Source: Anaerolineae bacterium
Lineage (GTDB): Bacteria > Chloroflexota > Anaerolineae > Aggregatilineales > Aggregatilineaceae
Reading direction: 5' to 3'
Assembly (NCBI GenBank): GCA_018056405.1
Contig: JAGPFT010000004.1
Coordinates: 1 to 21,992 of the forward strand
Length of the DNA: 21,992 bases
Shown: in pieces, positions 9,361 through 16,034 of the stretch
Layout of the letters: each line of letters begins with the position of its first letter
How positions within the stretch are numbered: position 1 is the first letter of the stretch
Notes under the pieces: model-generated
The model's input: only the letters and a program-made list of their open reading frames with translations
What the model was told of the DNA's origin: nothing
The model's database searches: none
Position numbers and translations under genes: made by a program

Positions 9361-10554
9361 CTAGTCGCCTGCACCGGCCACTGTCTCAAGTGGCAGATCG
9401 GCCCCGGCCACGCGCGCCTCAATTCGCGCCCGCTCGCGGCGTCCCCGGTCGGCCAACAGCGCCCCAATGACCAGGACCATAGCCACGTTCACCAGCAACA
9501 GGGCCAGGGTGGGCACCACCGCGTCGCCGAAGCTGTTGATCTCATCGGTGCCAGGGATCAGCTTCCATACGAAAGCCACGACGAGCAGGTTCATCAGCCC
9601 GACCGGCACCAGGAATTTCCAGTTGAAATCGAGCAGGTGATCAATGCGCACGCGCGGCAACGTCATGCGCACCCAGACCAATACCCAGTAGGCAAACAGG
9701 CTCTTGATCATCAGGTAGAAGAAGCCCAGGATGGCCACGTCCTCGGCGAACGGGCCTTTCCAGCCGCCCAGGAACAGGATCGCTGTCAGCACGCCCACCG
9801 TGAAGGCGTGCAAGAACTCGGCCACGTAGAACATGCCAAACTTCATGCCCGAATACTCGATGTGGAAGCCGGACACCAGCTCGGACTCAGCTTCCAGCAG
9901 GTCGAACGGGCCGCGCCCGTTCTCCGCCTGGCTGGAGATGAGGAAGATCAGCACGGTCAGCGGCACGGCGAACACATACCAGACGTGCTGCTGGCGGACG
10001 ATCTCCTGCGTGCTCATCGAGCCGGAGAGCAACACCGGCACCAGCAGGGCCAGCACCATCGGCACTTCGTAGCTGACCAGTTGGGCCACCGCGCGGAAAG
10101 CCGCCAGCAGCGCGAACTTGTTATTGCTGCTCCAGCCGGCCATGATCACCGCCACTGTGCCCAGCGACCCCGCCGCCAACAGGTAGAGCACGCCGATGTT
10201 CAGGTCAGTGCCGATCCATGTTGCACTGAAGGGCACCACTGCCCAGATCAGGATCACGGCCAGCACCGACAGAATCGGCGCCGCGTTGAAGACCCAGCGA
10301 TCCACGCCCTTGTTCATGATGTCTTCTTTGAGCAGGATTTTCACGGTGTCGGCCACCGTCTGGATCAGCCCAAAGGGGCCTACACGGTTCGGTCCGACGC
10401 GGTCCTGGAAGCGCGCGGCCCATTTGCGCTCCATCCAGATACCCAGCAGCGTCCACAGCAAGCCAAAGGCGCCGACCACGATCACCCCGACCGCTTTGGC
10501 GATGAGCACTGCCAGATCGCGCGAGAACCCGATATCTTGTAACAGACCTGTCAT
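9361..10554 (-). CDS. nuoH: NADH-quinone oxidoreductase subunit H (NuoH)
   Basis: ND1-like subunit that forms the quinone chamber at the junction of the membrane and peripheral arms, 397 residues. Seen: MERKWAARFQDRVGPNRVGP (about 41-60), a hallmark of the family, then AENGRGPFDLLEAESELVSG (about 210-229) and EYSGMKFGMFYVAEF, which carry the conserved acidic residues near the quinone site. The family more often reads AETNRAPFDLPEAESELVAG, so GRGPFDLL is a mild variant. I chose the ATG at 10554 because GGAGA lies 8 nt upstream; a GTG two codons earlier (10560) is possible. The upstream neighbour is nuoA rather than nuoB-G or nuoI, and nuoI does not follow it either. Confidence 0.96.
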   Translation of the reverse strand: MTGLLQDIGFSRDLAVLIAKAVGVIVVGAFGLLWTLLGIWMERKWAARFQDRVGPNRVGPFGLIQTVADTVKILLKEDIMNKGVDRWVFNAAPILSVLAVILIWAVVPFSATWIGTDLNIGVLYLLAAGSLGTVAVIMAGWSSNNKFALLAAFRAVAQLVSYEVPMVLALLVPVLLSGSMSTQEIVRQQHVWYVFAVPLTVLIFLISSQAENGRGPFDLLEAESELVSGFHIEYSGMKFGMFYVAEFLHAFTVGVLTAILFLGGWKGPFAEDVAILGFFYLMIKSLFAYWVLVWVRMTLPRVRIDHLLDFNWKFLVPVGLMNLLVVAFVWKLIPGTDEINSFGDAVVPTLALLLVNVAMVLVIGALLADRGRRERARIEARVAGADLPLETVAGAGD

Positions 10555-10616
10555 GGTCACAATCTCCGGCGAACGTCCCTCATGATTCAGCCAATGCCGC
10601 AGCCCGTTGGCACAGC

Positions 10617-10647
10617 AAAAAGCCGGTACGCCTGCCTTCGCGTACCG
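10617..10647 (-). terminator. Terminator-like hairpin between nuoA and nuoH
   Basis: On the minus strand, 8-bp stem CGGTACGC/GCGTACCG with an 8-nt loop (10624-10647), followed at once by GC and five Ts (10617-10621). It begins 9 nt after the nuoA stop. This is the form of a factor-independent terminator, though the T tract is short. It could end or attenuate transcripts between nuoA and the rest of the cluster. No strong promoter is obvious in the remaining gap before nuoH. Confidence 0.55.
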
Positions 10648-10656
10648 ACTCTCCGG

Positions 10657-11016
10657 TTATGACCAGCGCAGCGCACCTTTGCGCCAGGTATACACGAGCG
10701 CAACAACCAGCAAAAAGATGAAGACGGCCATCTCGAACAGGGCGAACAGCCCCAACTGGTTGTAGGCCAGCGCCCAGGGGAACAGAAAGACCAGCTCCAC
10801 ATCAAAGACCACAAACACCAGGGCGAAGACGTAGTACTGCGCCCGGAATTGCGTCCACGGCGAGCCGACCATCTCGACGCCGCACTCGTAGGTTTGCTGT
10901 TTGACCCGGTTCGGACGATTGGGGGCGAGAAGTTTGCCTAAGAGGATTGGGACTGCCGGGAGCATCCACCCCAACGCAAAAAAGAGGCCGATAAATATCC
11001 ACTCGTTCAAATTCAT
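10657..11016 (-). CDS. nuoA: NADH-quinone oxidoreductase subunit A (NuoA)
   Basis: ND3-like membrane subunit of complex I, 119 residues from the ATG at 11016. GGAGG at 11028-11032 supports this start over an upstream in-frame one at 11076, which would add 20 polar, non-family residues. Seen: the quinone-site loop QTYECGVEMVG (about 41-51), which includes the ND3-loop cysteine Cys45, and FDVELVFLFPWA (about 71-82) with its conserved acidic pair. Three hydrophobic helices. It is the first gene after the promoter at 11086-11114 and is followed by nuoH after a terminator-like hairpin, not by nuoB. Confidence 0.96.
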   Translation of the reverse strand: MNLNEWIFIGLFFALGWMLPAVPILLGKLLAPNRPNRVKQQTYECGVEMVGSPWTQFRAQYYVFALVFVVFDVELVFLFPWALAYNQLGLFALFEMAVFIFLLVVALVYTWRKGALRWS

Positions 11017-11085
11017 CGCAGGCTCGCCCTCCAGGTTGATCTGGATGCACCGCACGCGCGCACACGCCGTGAGCAACAGCCCGTT

Positions 11086-11114
11086 AGTATAGCAATCACA
11101 CAGGGGATGGGCAA
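11086..11114 (-). promoter_or_regulatory. Sigma70-type promoter for the nuo cluster
   Basis: On the minus strand: TTGCCC (-35, 11109-11114), a 17-bp spacer, and TATACT (-10, 11086-11091) preceded by TGC (extended -10). The predicted transcript starts near 11079, about 63 nt before the nuoA ATG. Spacing and both boxes are close to the vegetative consensus, and the position between divergent genes fits. Confidence 0.65.
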
Positions 11115-11196
11115 TTTTCGTGCGCGTCGCGCCACCATTCTAGCACACGGCCCAGCGAACACAAAACGTGCGCGGGTACGCCGGGTACGCTGCTTC

Positions 11197-11230
11197 AGAC
11201 TTCCGAAGTCTGCGGAGACTTCGGAAGTCT
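11197..11230. repeat. REP palindrome copy 1 (upstream of FemAB pair)
   Basis: Two 15-bp palindromes AGACTTCSGAAGTCT (S = C then G) separated by GCGG. It is the same unit as the repeats at 13423, 13851 and 14133 around the RAYT gene, differing in spacer. It lies in the divergent nuoA/FemAB intergenic region, immediately upstream of a TATAAT box. Confidence 0.9.
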
Positions 11231-11248
11231 GACTCCCGCGCCGCACGG

Positions 11249-11254
11249 TATAAT
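11249..11254 (+). promoter_or_regulatory. Possible -10 box for the FemAB pair
   Basis: A perfect TATAAT lies 36 nt before the ATG at 11290. No good -35 hexamer is visible at 16-18 bp; that region falls at the edge of the REP palindrome (11197-11230). TCTGAC at 15 bp is a weak candidate. Confidence 0.35.
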
Positions 11255-11289
11255 CCCCCCAGCGCCGACCGCACCCCGACCGGAGACCG

Positions 11290-12327
11290 ATGACTCTGCA
11301 CCCGCTCACCCCCGACCCCACCGCCTGGGACGCTTTTGTGGCGGCGCACCCGCGCGCGCACCTGCTGCAACTGAGCGCCTGGGGCGCGCTCAAGGCCGCC
11401 TTCGGCTGGACGCCCGCCCACGTCGCCCTGGCCGACGACGCGGGGACGCTCGTCGCCGGCGCGCAGATGTTGCTGCGACCGTTGCCGGCCCGCCTGGGGA
11501 CGCTGGCCTATGTGCCCTGCGGCCCGCTGGTAGACTGGGCGGACGCGGCGCAGGTCGGCGCGCTGCTGGATGCGCTCGACGCCGAGGCGCGGCGACGCGG
11601 CGCGATCCTGCTCAAGATCGAGCCGGGGCTGGGCCTGGACGGTGCCGACTTCGCCCGCTTCGGCTTTCGCCCCAGCCCACAGACGATCCAGCCGCCGCGC
11701 ACCATCGTGCTCGACCTCAGCGGCGACGACGAGGCGATCCTGGCCCGCATGAACCAGGGCACGCGCCGCAACATCCGCAAGAGCGCCAGATTTGAGGTCG
11801 CCATTCGCCAGGGGGTGCGCGAGGACGTGGCCCGCTTCAACGCGCTGCTGGCCGAGACGGGCACGCGCGACGAGTTCGGCGTGCACGCGCCCGATTACTA
11901 CCAGCGCGCCTATGACCTGTTCGCGCCGGCGGGCCGCGCCGCGCTGATCCTGGGCAGTTACGGCGGGCAGGACCTGGCCGGGGTGATGGTCTTCCGGCTG
12001 GGCGAGTGGGCCTGGTACTTCTACGGCGCGTCGTCCGACCGCGAGCGGCAGCGCATGGCCTCCTACGGCGTGCAGTGGGCGGGCATTCAGTGGGCGAAGG
12101 CGGGCGGCGCGCGCTGGTACGATCTCTACGGCGTGCCCGACGCCGAGCCGGACGCCCTGGAAGCGCAATTCGAGTCCCGTTCCGATGGGCTGTGGGGTGT
12201 CTACCGCTTCAAGCGCGGCTGGGGCGGGCAAGTCGTGCGCGGCGCGGGGGCCTGGGATCGCGTCTATCGCCCGCCGCTCTACGCGCTGTACCGGCTGGCG
12301 GTGCGCCTGCTGCACCGCGTGGAGTAG
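11290..12327 (+). CDS. FemA/FemB-family peptidoglycan interpeptide-bridge aminoacyltransferase (copy 1)
   Basis: A 345-residue cytoplasmic enzyme of the FemABX family, made of two GNAT-like folds. Characterised members add amino acids from aminoacyl-tRNA to the lipid II stem peptide. Seen: HLLQLSAWGALKAAFGW (about 24-40), the MNQGTRRNIRKSA stretch (about 154-166) at the start of the second lobe, PDYYQRAYDLF (about 201-211), then AWYFYGASSDRERQRM (about 241-256) and LWGVYRFKRGWGG near the C-terminus, all typical of the family. Start: ATG with GGAG 5 nt upstream. The next gene is a paralogue that starts 5 nt after this stop. The amino acid added cannot be told from sequence. Confidence 0.88.
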   Translation: MTLHPLTPDPTAWDAFVAAHPRAHLLQLSAWGALKAAFGWTPAHVALADDAGTLVAGAQMLLRPLPARLGTLAYVPCGPLVDWADAAQVGALLDALDAEARRRGAILLKIEPGLGLDGADFARFGFRPSPQTIQPPRTIVLDLSGDDEAILARMNQGTRRNIRKSARFEVAIRQGVREDVARFNALLAETGTRDEFGVHAPDYYQRAYDLFAPAGRAALILGSYGGQDLAGVMVFRLGEWAWYFYGASSDRERQRMASYGVQWAGIQWAKAGGARWYDLYGVPDAEPDALEAQFESRSDGLWGVYRFKRGWGGQVVRGAGAWDRVYRPPLYALYRLAVRLLHRVE

Positions 12328-12332
12328 CCCCT

Positions 12333-13424
12333 ATGCTGACCGTCACCCCCATCACCGAGCGCGACGCCTGGCACGCGCTGCTGCGCCCGCTGCCCGCCGC
12401 GCACGTCCTGCAGACATGGGACTGGGGCGAGTTCAAGCGCGGCGAAACCGGCTGGTCGCCCGAACGCCTGGCCTTCGGCGACGAGTCCGGCGCGACGGTC
12501 GCCGTCGCCTCCGTGCTGACGCGGCGCGTCGGGCCGCTGCGCGTGATGTACGTCCCCAAAGGCCCGGCCCTGGACTGGCGCGATCCGGCTCTGGCAGGCG
12601 ACGTGCTGGCCTACCTGGAGACGCTCGCCCGGCAACGCCGCGCCGTCTGGCTGAAGATCGATCCGGATGTGATCGCCGGCACGGGTATCCCCGGCGGCGC
12701 TGACCCCGACCGCCCCCCGCGCGACGATCCGGCGGGGCAGGCGGTGCTGGCGCTGCTGCAGGCGCGCGGCTGGCGCTTCAGCGCATCACAGGTACAGTTC
12801 CGCAACACGCTGACGCTCGACCTGACGCGGAGCGAGGAGGCGCTGCTGGCGGGCATGAACCAGGGCACGCGCCGCAAAATCCGCCAGGCCGTCAAGGGGG
12901 GCGTCTGCGTGCGGCCCGCCGAGTCACCCGGCGACTTCGAGACGCTCTACGCGCTCTACCGTGTCACCGGCGAGCGGCAGGGCTTCCTCATCCGCCCGCC
13001 GGACTACTACCGCGCGGCCTGGTCGCGCTTCATTGCGGCGGGGCTGGCGCAGGCGTTCCTGGCCGAACACGAAGGGCGCGCCCTGGCCGGGCTGGTGCTG
13101 TTCCATTTCGGCCCCAAGGCGTGGTACTTCTACGGCATGAGCAGCAACGAGGGGCGCGAGCGGATGCCCACCTACCTGCTGCAATGGGAGGCGATCCGCT
13201 GGGCGCGGGCGCACGGCTACGCGACCTACGACTTCTGGGGCGCGCCGGACGAGTTCCGCCCCGACGCGCCGATGTGGGGCGTCTACCGCTTCAAGGACGG
13301 CTTCGGCGGGACGGTGGTGCGGCACATCGGGGCGTGGGACTACGCGCCCTCGCGTGCGCTGTACGCGCTTTATGAGCGCGTCATGCCGCGCGTGCTGGCG
13401 GTGATGAGGAGGGGCGGCCCCTAG
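12333..13424 (+). CDS. FemA/FemB-family peptidoglycan interpeptide-bridge aminoacyltransferase (copy 2)
   Basis: A 363-residue paralogue of the preceding gene with the same order of landmarks: VLQTWDWGEFKRGETGW (about 25-41), MNQGTRRKIRQAVK (about 175-188), PDYYRAAWSRF, WYFYGMSSNEGRERMP, and MWGVYRFKDGFGG. An extra proline- and aspartate-rich stretch (about 117-136) distinguishes it. I chose the ATG at 12333 because GGAG (12321-12324) overlaps the end of copy 1, giving probable translational coupling; the open frame continues upstream but only antisense to family homology. The paired genes suggest consecutive additions to the peptidoglycan cross-bridge or two specificities. The TAG stop overlaps the first bases of a REP palindrome. 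Confidence 0.88.
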   Translation: MLTVTPITERDAWHALLRPLPAAHVLQTWDWGEFKRGETGWSPERLAFGDESGATVAVASVLTRRVGPLRVMYVPKGPALDWRDPALAGDVLAYLETLARQRRAVWLKIDPDVIAGTGIPGGADPDRPPRDDPAGQAVLALLQARGWRFSASQVQFRNTLTLDLTRSEEALLAGMNQGTRRKIRQAVKGGVCVRPAESPGDFETLYALYRVTGERQGFLIRPPDYYRAAWSRFIAAGLAQAFLAEHEGRALAGLVLFHFGPKAWYFYGMSSNEGRERMPTYLLQWEAIRWARAHGYATYDFWGAPDEFRPDAPMWGVYRFKDGFGGTVVRHIGAWDYAPSRALYALYERVMPRVLAVMRRGGP

Positions 13425-13456
13425 ACTTCGGAAGTCTTCGAAGACTTCCGAAGTCT
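13423..13456. repeat. REP palindrome copy 2 (34-bp perfect palindrome, 3' of RAYT)
   Basis: Two 15-bp palindromes AGACTTCGGAAGTCT and AGACTTCCGAAGTCT with TCGA between them, which together make a perfect 34-bp palindrome. Identical to the copy at 14133-14166. It overlaps the FemAB copy 2 stop codon by 2 bp and ends 2 bp before the RAYT stop codon. It could act as a bidirectional hairpin at the ends of the two convergent genes. Confidence 0.93.
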
Positions 13457-13458
13457 GG

Positions 13459-14103
13459 CTAATCAGCGATCTCGTGCAGGAAAGTTCGAACCTCCTCTGG
13501 TAGAAAATGCGTGTGCAAATAGTCTGCTACCAACACGCGATAGGCCTCCGCTGGCCTCTCAGCATCAGGGAGCAAATCCCGGATGAAGGCGCGGTCAACC
13601 AGCATCCCCTGCCTCTCCTCAATCCATTCGAGATAGTTACTGTACGGCCAGTCAGCGGGGTCGGCAACCAGACCATCTTTGACGGGGTTGGCGTGAATAT
13701 ACCGGCATAGGTGCAGCAGATAGGCCTCAGAAGTGACAAGTTTTGCGCGGAAAGCACCTTGAAACAGCCCCCCGACGCGCTCAAACCGCGTGTTGATGGC
13801 TTTGGTGTAGGAAATGAGCAGCTTCTGCATGGCGCGCGAAACCTGTGTTGAGACTTCTGAAGTCTGGCAGACTTCGGAAGTCTTGCTTCTCTCCGCTTCG
13901 CCCTTCACGCGCACCAGCAGATGGTAATGCGTGGGCATCAGGCAGTAGGCGATGATGCTCAGCACAGGCGGCAGGTAGTGTTTCATGCCGCGCAGGAAGA
14001 ACAGGTAGTTGTCGTCTTCAAAGAAGACGGGTTGCCGATTATTGCCGCGGTTGTAGAAGTGGTAGTAGTGATCTGCGATAAAGGGTATTTGGCGACGAGG
14101 CAT
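13459..14103 (-). CDS. REP-associated tyrosine transposase (RAYT, IS200-like Y1 HUH family)
   Basis: A 214-residue single-strand DNA transposase of the Y1 HUH family. Seen: N-terminal HYYHFYNRGNNRQPVFFED, the metal-binding HUH motif in CLMPTHYHLLV (His59, His61), GGLFQGAFRAKLV (about 111-123), and RYIHANPVKDGLV (about 134-146), whose Tyr135 is the probable nucleophile. RAYTs are domesticated relatives of IS200/IS605 transposases linked to REP palindromes. Identical 34-bp palindromes flank this gene directly (13423-13456, 14133-14166). A third, 33-bp version lies in its own coding sequence (13851-13883) and encodes KTSEVCQTSEV in the loop after the HUH strand, keeping the frame. The motifs are intact, so the gene may be active. 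Start: ATG with GAAGGGA upstream. Confidence 0.92.
   Translation of the reverse strand: MPRRQIPFIADHYYHFYNRGNNRQPVFFEDDNYLFFLRGMKHYLPPVLSIIAYCLMPTHYHLLVRVKGEAERSKTSEVCQTSEVSTQVSRAMQKLLISYTKAINTRFERVGGLFQGAFRAKLVTSEAYLLHLCRYIHANPVKDGLVADPADWPYSNYLEWIEERQGMLVDRAFIRDLLPDAERPAEAYRVLVADYLHTHFLPEEVRTFLHEIAD
13851..13883. repeat. REP palindrome copy 3, inside the RAYT reading frame
   Basis: Two palindromic units, AGACTTCTGAAGTCT (13851-13865, one mismatch from perfect) and AGACTTCGGAAGTCT (13869-13883), with a 3-bp spacer GGC. The length is 33 bp, not 34, so it adds exactly 11 codons to the RAYT gene. It occupies residues about 74-85, in a surface loop of the Y1 fold. Confidence 0.9.
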
Positions 14104-14132
14104 CGAGGTTTCCCTTCTGAGACTTCGAACTC

Positions 14133-14166
14133 AGACTTCGGAAGTCTTCGAAGACTTCCGAAGTCT
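14133..14166. repeat. REP palindrome copy 4 (34-bp perfect palindrome, 5' of RAYT)
   Basis: Identical to the palindrome at 13423-13456. It lies 30 bp upstream of the RAYT ATG. A degenerate half copy (GAGACTTCGAACTCA, about 14119-14133) sits between it and the gene. Confidence 0.93.
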
Positions 14167-14217
14167 GGTCGGCAGCGCGCCACGCCAACGCGCGTCTCCC
14201 ACCATCACTCTCCCCCC

Positions 14218-14373
14218 TCACTCCGCCAGCACATTGACCAGCAGCGCGGCGATCACCCCCGGCACCCACCCGGCGATGGTCAGCACCGTCACCACCAGAA
14301 TCACCCCGCAGCCGCGATCCAGCACGCTCAGCGGCGGGAACAGCACGCACAGCACCGCGCGAAGACAGCCCAT
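14218..14373 (-). CDS. Pmp3/YqaE-family small membrane protein
   Basis: A 51-residue hydrophobic peptide with two membrane helices (about 3-20 and 24-48) joined by DRGCG. It matches the layout of the Pmp3/YqaE (UPF0057) family: a short N-terminus, FPPLSVLDRGCG, then TIAGWVPGVIAALLV with the family's GW(I/V)PG turn. Such proteolipids are linked to membrane potential and salt or cold stress in other organisms. Start: ATG at 14373 with GGAGG 7 nt upstream. The longer open frame upstream is not needed. It lies 74 bp downstream of the sulfotransferase on the same strand. Confidence 0.85.
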   Translation of the reverse strand: MGCLRAVLCVLFPPLSVLDRGCGVILVVTVLTIAGWVPGVIAALLVNVLAE

Positions 14374-14447
14374 CGTGGTCCTCCGATTGCGCTCAGTTGA
14401 CAGGTCTATCTCGCTATACGCGCCCGCGTCCCGCCGCGTTGCGCCCC

Positions 14448-15308
14448 TCACCGCCGCAGAGTCGCCAGGCGGACGGCGCGCTTGGCCGCGTCCCACAGCG
14501 GCGTCCCGCGCAGCGGCCCGGCCAGGTGCCACAGCCGCTCGAAGCGGCGGCTGGCCCGGCGCAGCGCCGCCACTTCCGCCGCAAAGTCCGGCCCCTGGGC
14601 GGCGATCTGTGCTTCAAGCTCGCGCGTGACGTGCTCGTAGAGCGCCATCTCCGGCGCGCATTCGCGCTCTAGCCGAGCCAGCGTCGCCGGGGGCAGGACC
14701 TCGCGCCCTTCGCGGCGAGCGCCCACGTTCTGCCGGGCGTAGGCAGTGCGCGTCCAGCCGAGCGCCCACTTGATCAGCAGCAGCGACTCGTCGTAGCGCG
14801 CCAGCGTCCCGGCGACGGCGAAGTGCTCGGCCAGGTGTCGCCGGGCGATGTCCACCGCATCGGCGGGCAGCGGGTCGTGCAGCACGCGCTGAATGTCGTC
14901 GCCGCCGACGAGCAGCCGCAGTTGGTACGAGGGCTGGAACGGGACAAGGTCCAACCACTCGTCCACTGTCCAGGTGGGAATCGGCTCGCCCAGCCGGCGC
15001 GAGCGCTCGAACTGGTAGTAGTAATTCGAGATCACGCGCTCGACCGGCTGGCGCAGCACGGTCACGTAGACACACTCACGCGGCAGGGCGCGGTGAATGC
15101 CATAGTAGACCATGCCCTTGACGCACTCCAGGCGGCGCTTCTCCTCGTCGGGCAGAGCCAGCAGCACCGGCAGCCGGTCGTAGGTGGCTGCCGTGAACAC
15201 CCGCTCGTAGTGCCAGTCCATCAGGTGATTGAGCGTGCTGCCGCCCGCTTTGGGCATGTGCAGAAAGATCACCGTCCGGCTCCGGACGGTGTCGGCGGAT
15301 GTGAGCAT
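14448..15308 (-). CDS. Sulfotransferase-family protein
   Basis: A 286-residue protein of the PAPS-dependent sulfotransferase superfamily, which transfers sulfate from 3'-phosphoadenylyl sulfate to a hydroxyl or amine acceptor such as a glycan. Seen: the 5'-phosphosulfate loop in IFLHMPKAGGSTLNHLMDWH (about 14-33, Lys20) and the 3'-phosphate motif in VTVLRQPVERVISNYYYQFE (about 82-101, Arg86 and Ser94). The spacing and HMPKxGGST form are closest to membrane-less carbohydrate sulfotransferase types. I chose the ATG at 15308 (GGGAG 6 nt upstream) over an in-frame start at 15362. It follows the 170-residue gene by 28 bp, so the two are probably one operon. The acceptor is unknown. Confidence 0.82.
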   Translation of the reverse strand: MLTSADTVRSRTVIFLHMPKAGGSTLNHLMDWHYERVFTAATYDRLPVLLALPDEEKRRLECVKGMVYYGIHRALPRECVYVTVLRQPVERVISNYYYQFERSRRLGEPIPTWTVDEWLDLVPFQPSYQLRLLVGGDDIQRVLHDPLPADAVDIARRHLAEHFAVAGTLARYDESLLLIKWALGWTRTAYARQNVGARREGREVLPPATLARLERECAPEMALYEHVTRELEAQIAAQGPDFAAEVAALRRASRRFERLWHLAGPLRGTPLWDAAKRAVRLATLRR

Positions 15309-15336
15309 GAACAACTCCCTGGTGTGGATGTCGGGT

Positions 15337-15849
15337 TCAGACGAGATGGTGCATGAGCACAACGTCGCGGTGCACGAAAGCCAGCGGCGCGGCCTGGATC
15401 ATCTCCGCCTGCGGGTGGAACAGCGGGAAGACCTGCACGTTGCTGGCCCCGACGAACTGCGCCCGCGACCCGGCGACAAACTCGGCGAGCAGCGCGTCCG
15501 CCCCCATGTGAAAGTCGCCCTGAATGCAGTAGTGCGAGGTGTAGACGGCCAGCCGTTCGGTGCGCGGGAGCAAGCCCGTCTGTTCGTGGGGGAGCATCGT
15601 ATTGAAGGCGATCATGTGGCAGGCGGCCTTGTGGACGAACAGGCCGTCGAGCTGCATACTGCGCGCCGGGTTGCCCGGCTCCAGGCCGTAGAGCGTGACG
15701 CCGTGCAGCGAGAAAGTGTCCTTCTGCTCGTCGTTAAGAACGGTCTGCAACATGCCAACAATCGCCAACTGGCCGCGCGCCTGGAACCCGCGCAGCAGCA
15801 CCGTGACAAAGGTCTGTGCCTGTGCCGAGCCATGTGCCAGCAGGTCCAT
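15337..15849 (-). CDS. Hypothetical protein, cytoplasmic, upstream of sulfotransferase
   Basis: I do not recognise this 170-residue protein. It has no signal peptide or membrane helix and looks rich in beta strands: a basic, small-residue N-terminus (FVTVLLRGFQARGQLAI), a central FSLHGVTLYGLEPGNPARSM, and several His residues (HKAACH, HPQAEM, VLMHHLV). Alternating hydrophobic strands suggest a compact regulatory or binding fold, but I cannot name a family. Start: ATG at 15849 with AGGAGCGGAGG just upstream, a strong ribosome site, so it is a real gene. It is the first gene of a probable operon with the sulfotransferase and perhaps the Pmp3 protein. Confidence 0.75.
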   Translation of the reverse strand: MDLLAHGSAQAQTFVTVLLRGFQARGQLAIVGMLQTVLNDEQKDTFSLHGVTLYGLEPGNPARSMQLDGLFVHKAACHMIAFNTMLPHEQTGLLPRTERLAVYTSHYCIQGDFHMGADALLAEFVAGSRAQFVGASNVQVFPLFHPQAEMIQAAPLAFVHRDVVLMHHLV

Positions 15850-15895
15850 GTCCTCCGCTCCTCTCCGCGCCGAGCGCTACTGCGAACCTACCCCC

Positions 15896-15901
15896 ATTGT
15901 A
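15896..15901 (-). promoter_or_regulatory. Possible -10 box for the 15849-14218 operon
   Basis: TACAAT on the minus strand, about 47 nt before the ATG at 15849. The -35 position at 17 bp reads CTGTGC, a poor match. Only suggestive. Confidence 0.3.
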
Positions 15902-15938
15902 CTCGATCTGTCCGTGCCGCACAGCGCGCCCGCCAGGC

Positions 15939-16034
15939 GGGTGCATTCGGATTTGGGGGCAGGTGCAGAGATCGGTTGCAGACCTCACCCCCCGGCCCCC
16001 TCTCCATATACGGAGAGGGGGAGTAAGTATCTGG
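15939..16034. repeat. Right copy of a 96-bp long-range inverted repeat
   Basis: Exact reverse complement of window positions 1-96. It contains the hairpin CCCCCTCTCC/GGAGAGGGGG (15996-16005 with 16012-16021) next to GACCTCACCC. The copies face each other across 15.8 kb that hold the nuo cluster, FemAB pair, RAYT and sulfotransferase operon. Confidence 0.93.

Noticed and set aside
12006..12332. Upstream extension of FemAB copy 2
   Set aside because: It overlaps the conserved C-terminal part of copy 1 in another frame and gives Arg/Ala-rich sequence. The ATG at 12333 has a ribosome site and family homology from the first residues.
13459..14103. Complete IS200/IS605 insertion sequence
   Set aside because: No TnpB or IS200-type ends are seen. 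The flanking palindromes and YIHANPV form fit a REP-associated transposase instead.
11197..14166. CRISPR array formed by the AGACTTCSGAAGTCT repeats
   Set aside because: Units are palindromic, far apart and tied to a RAYT gene. There are no regular unique spacers and no cas genes.
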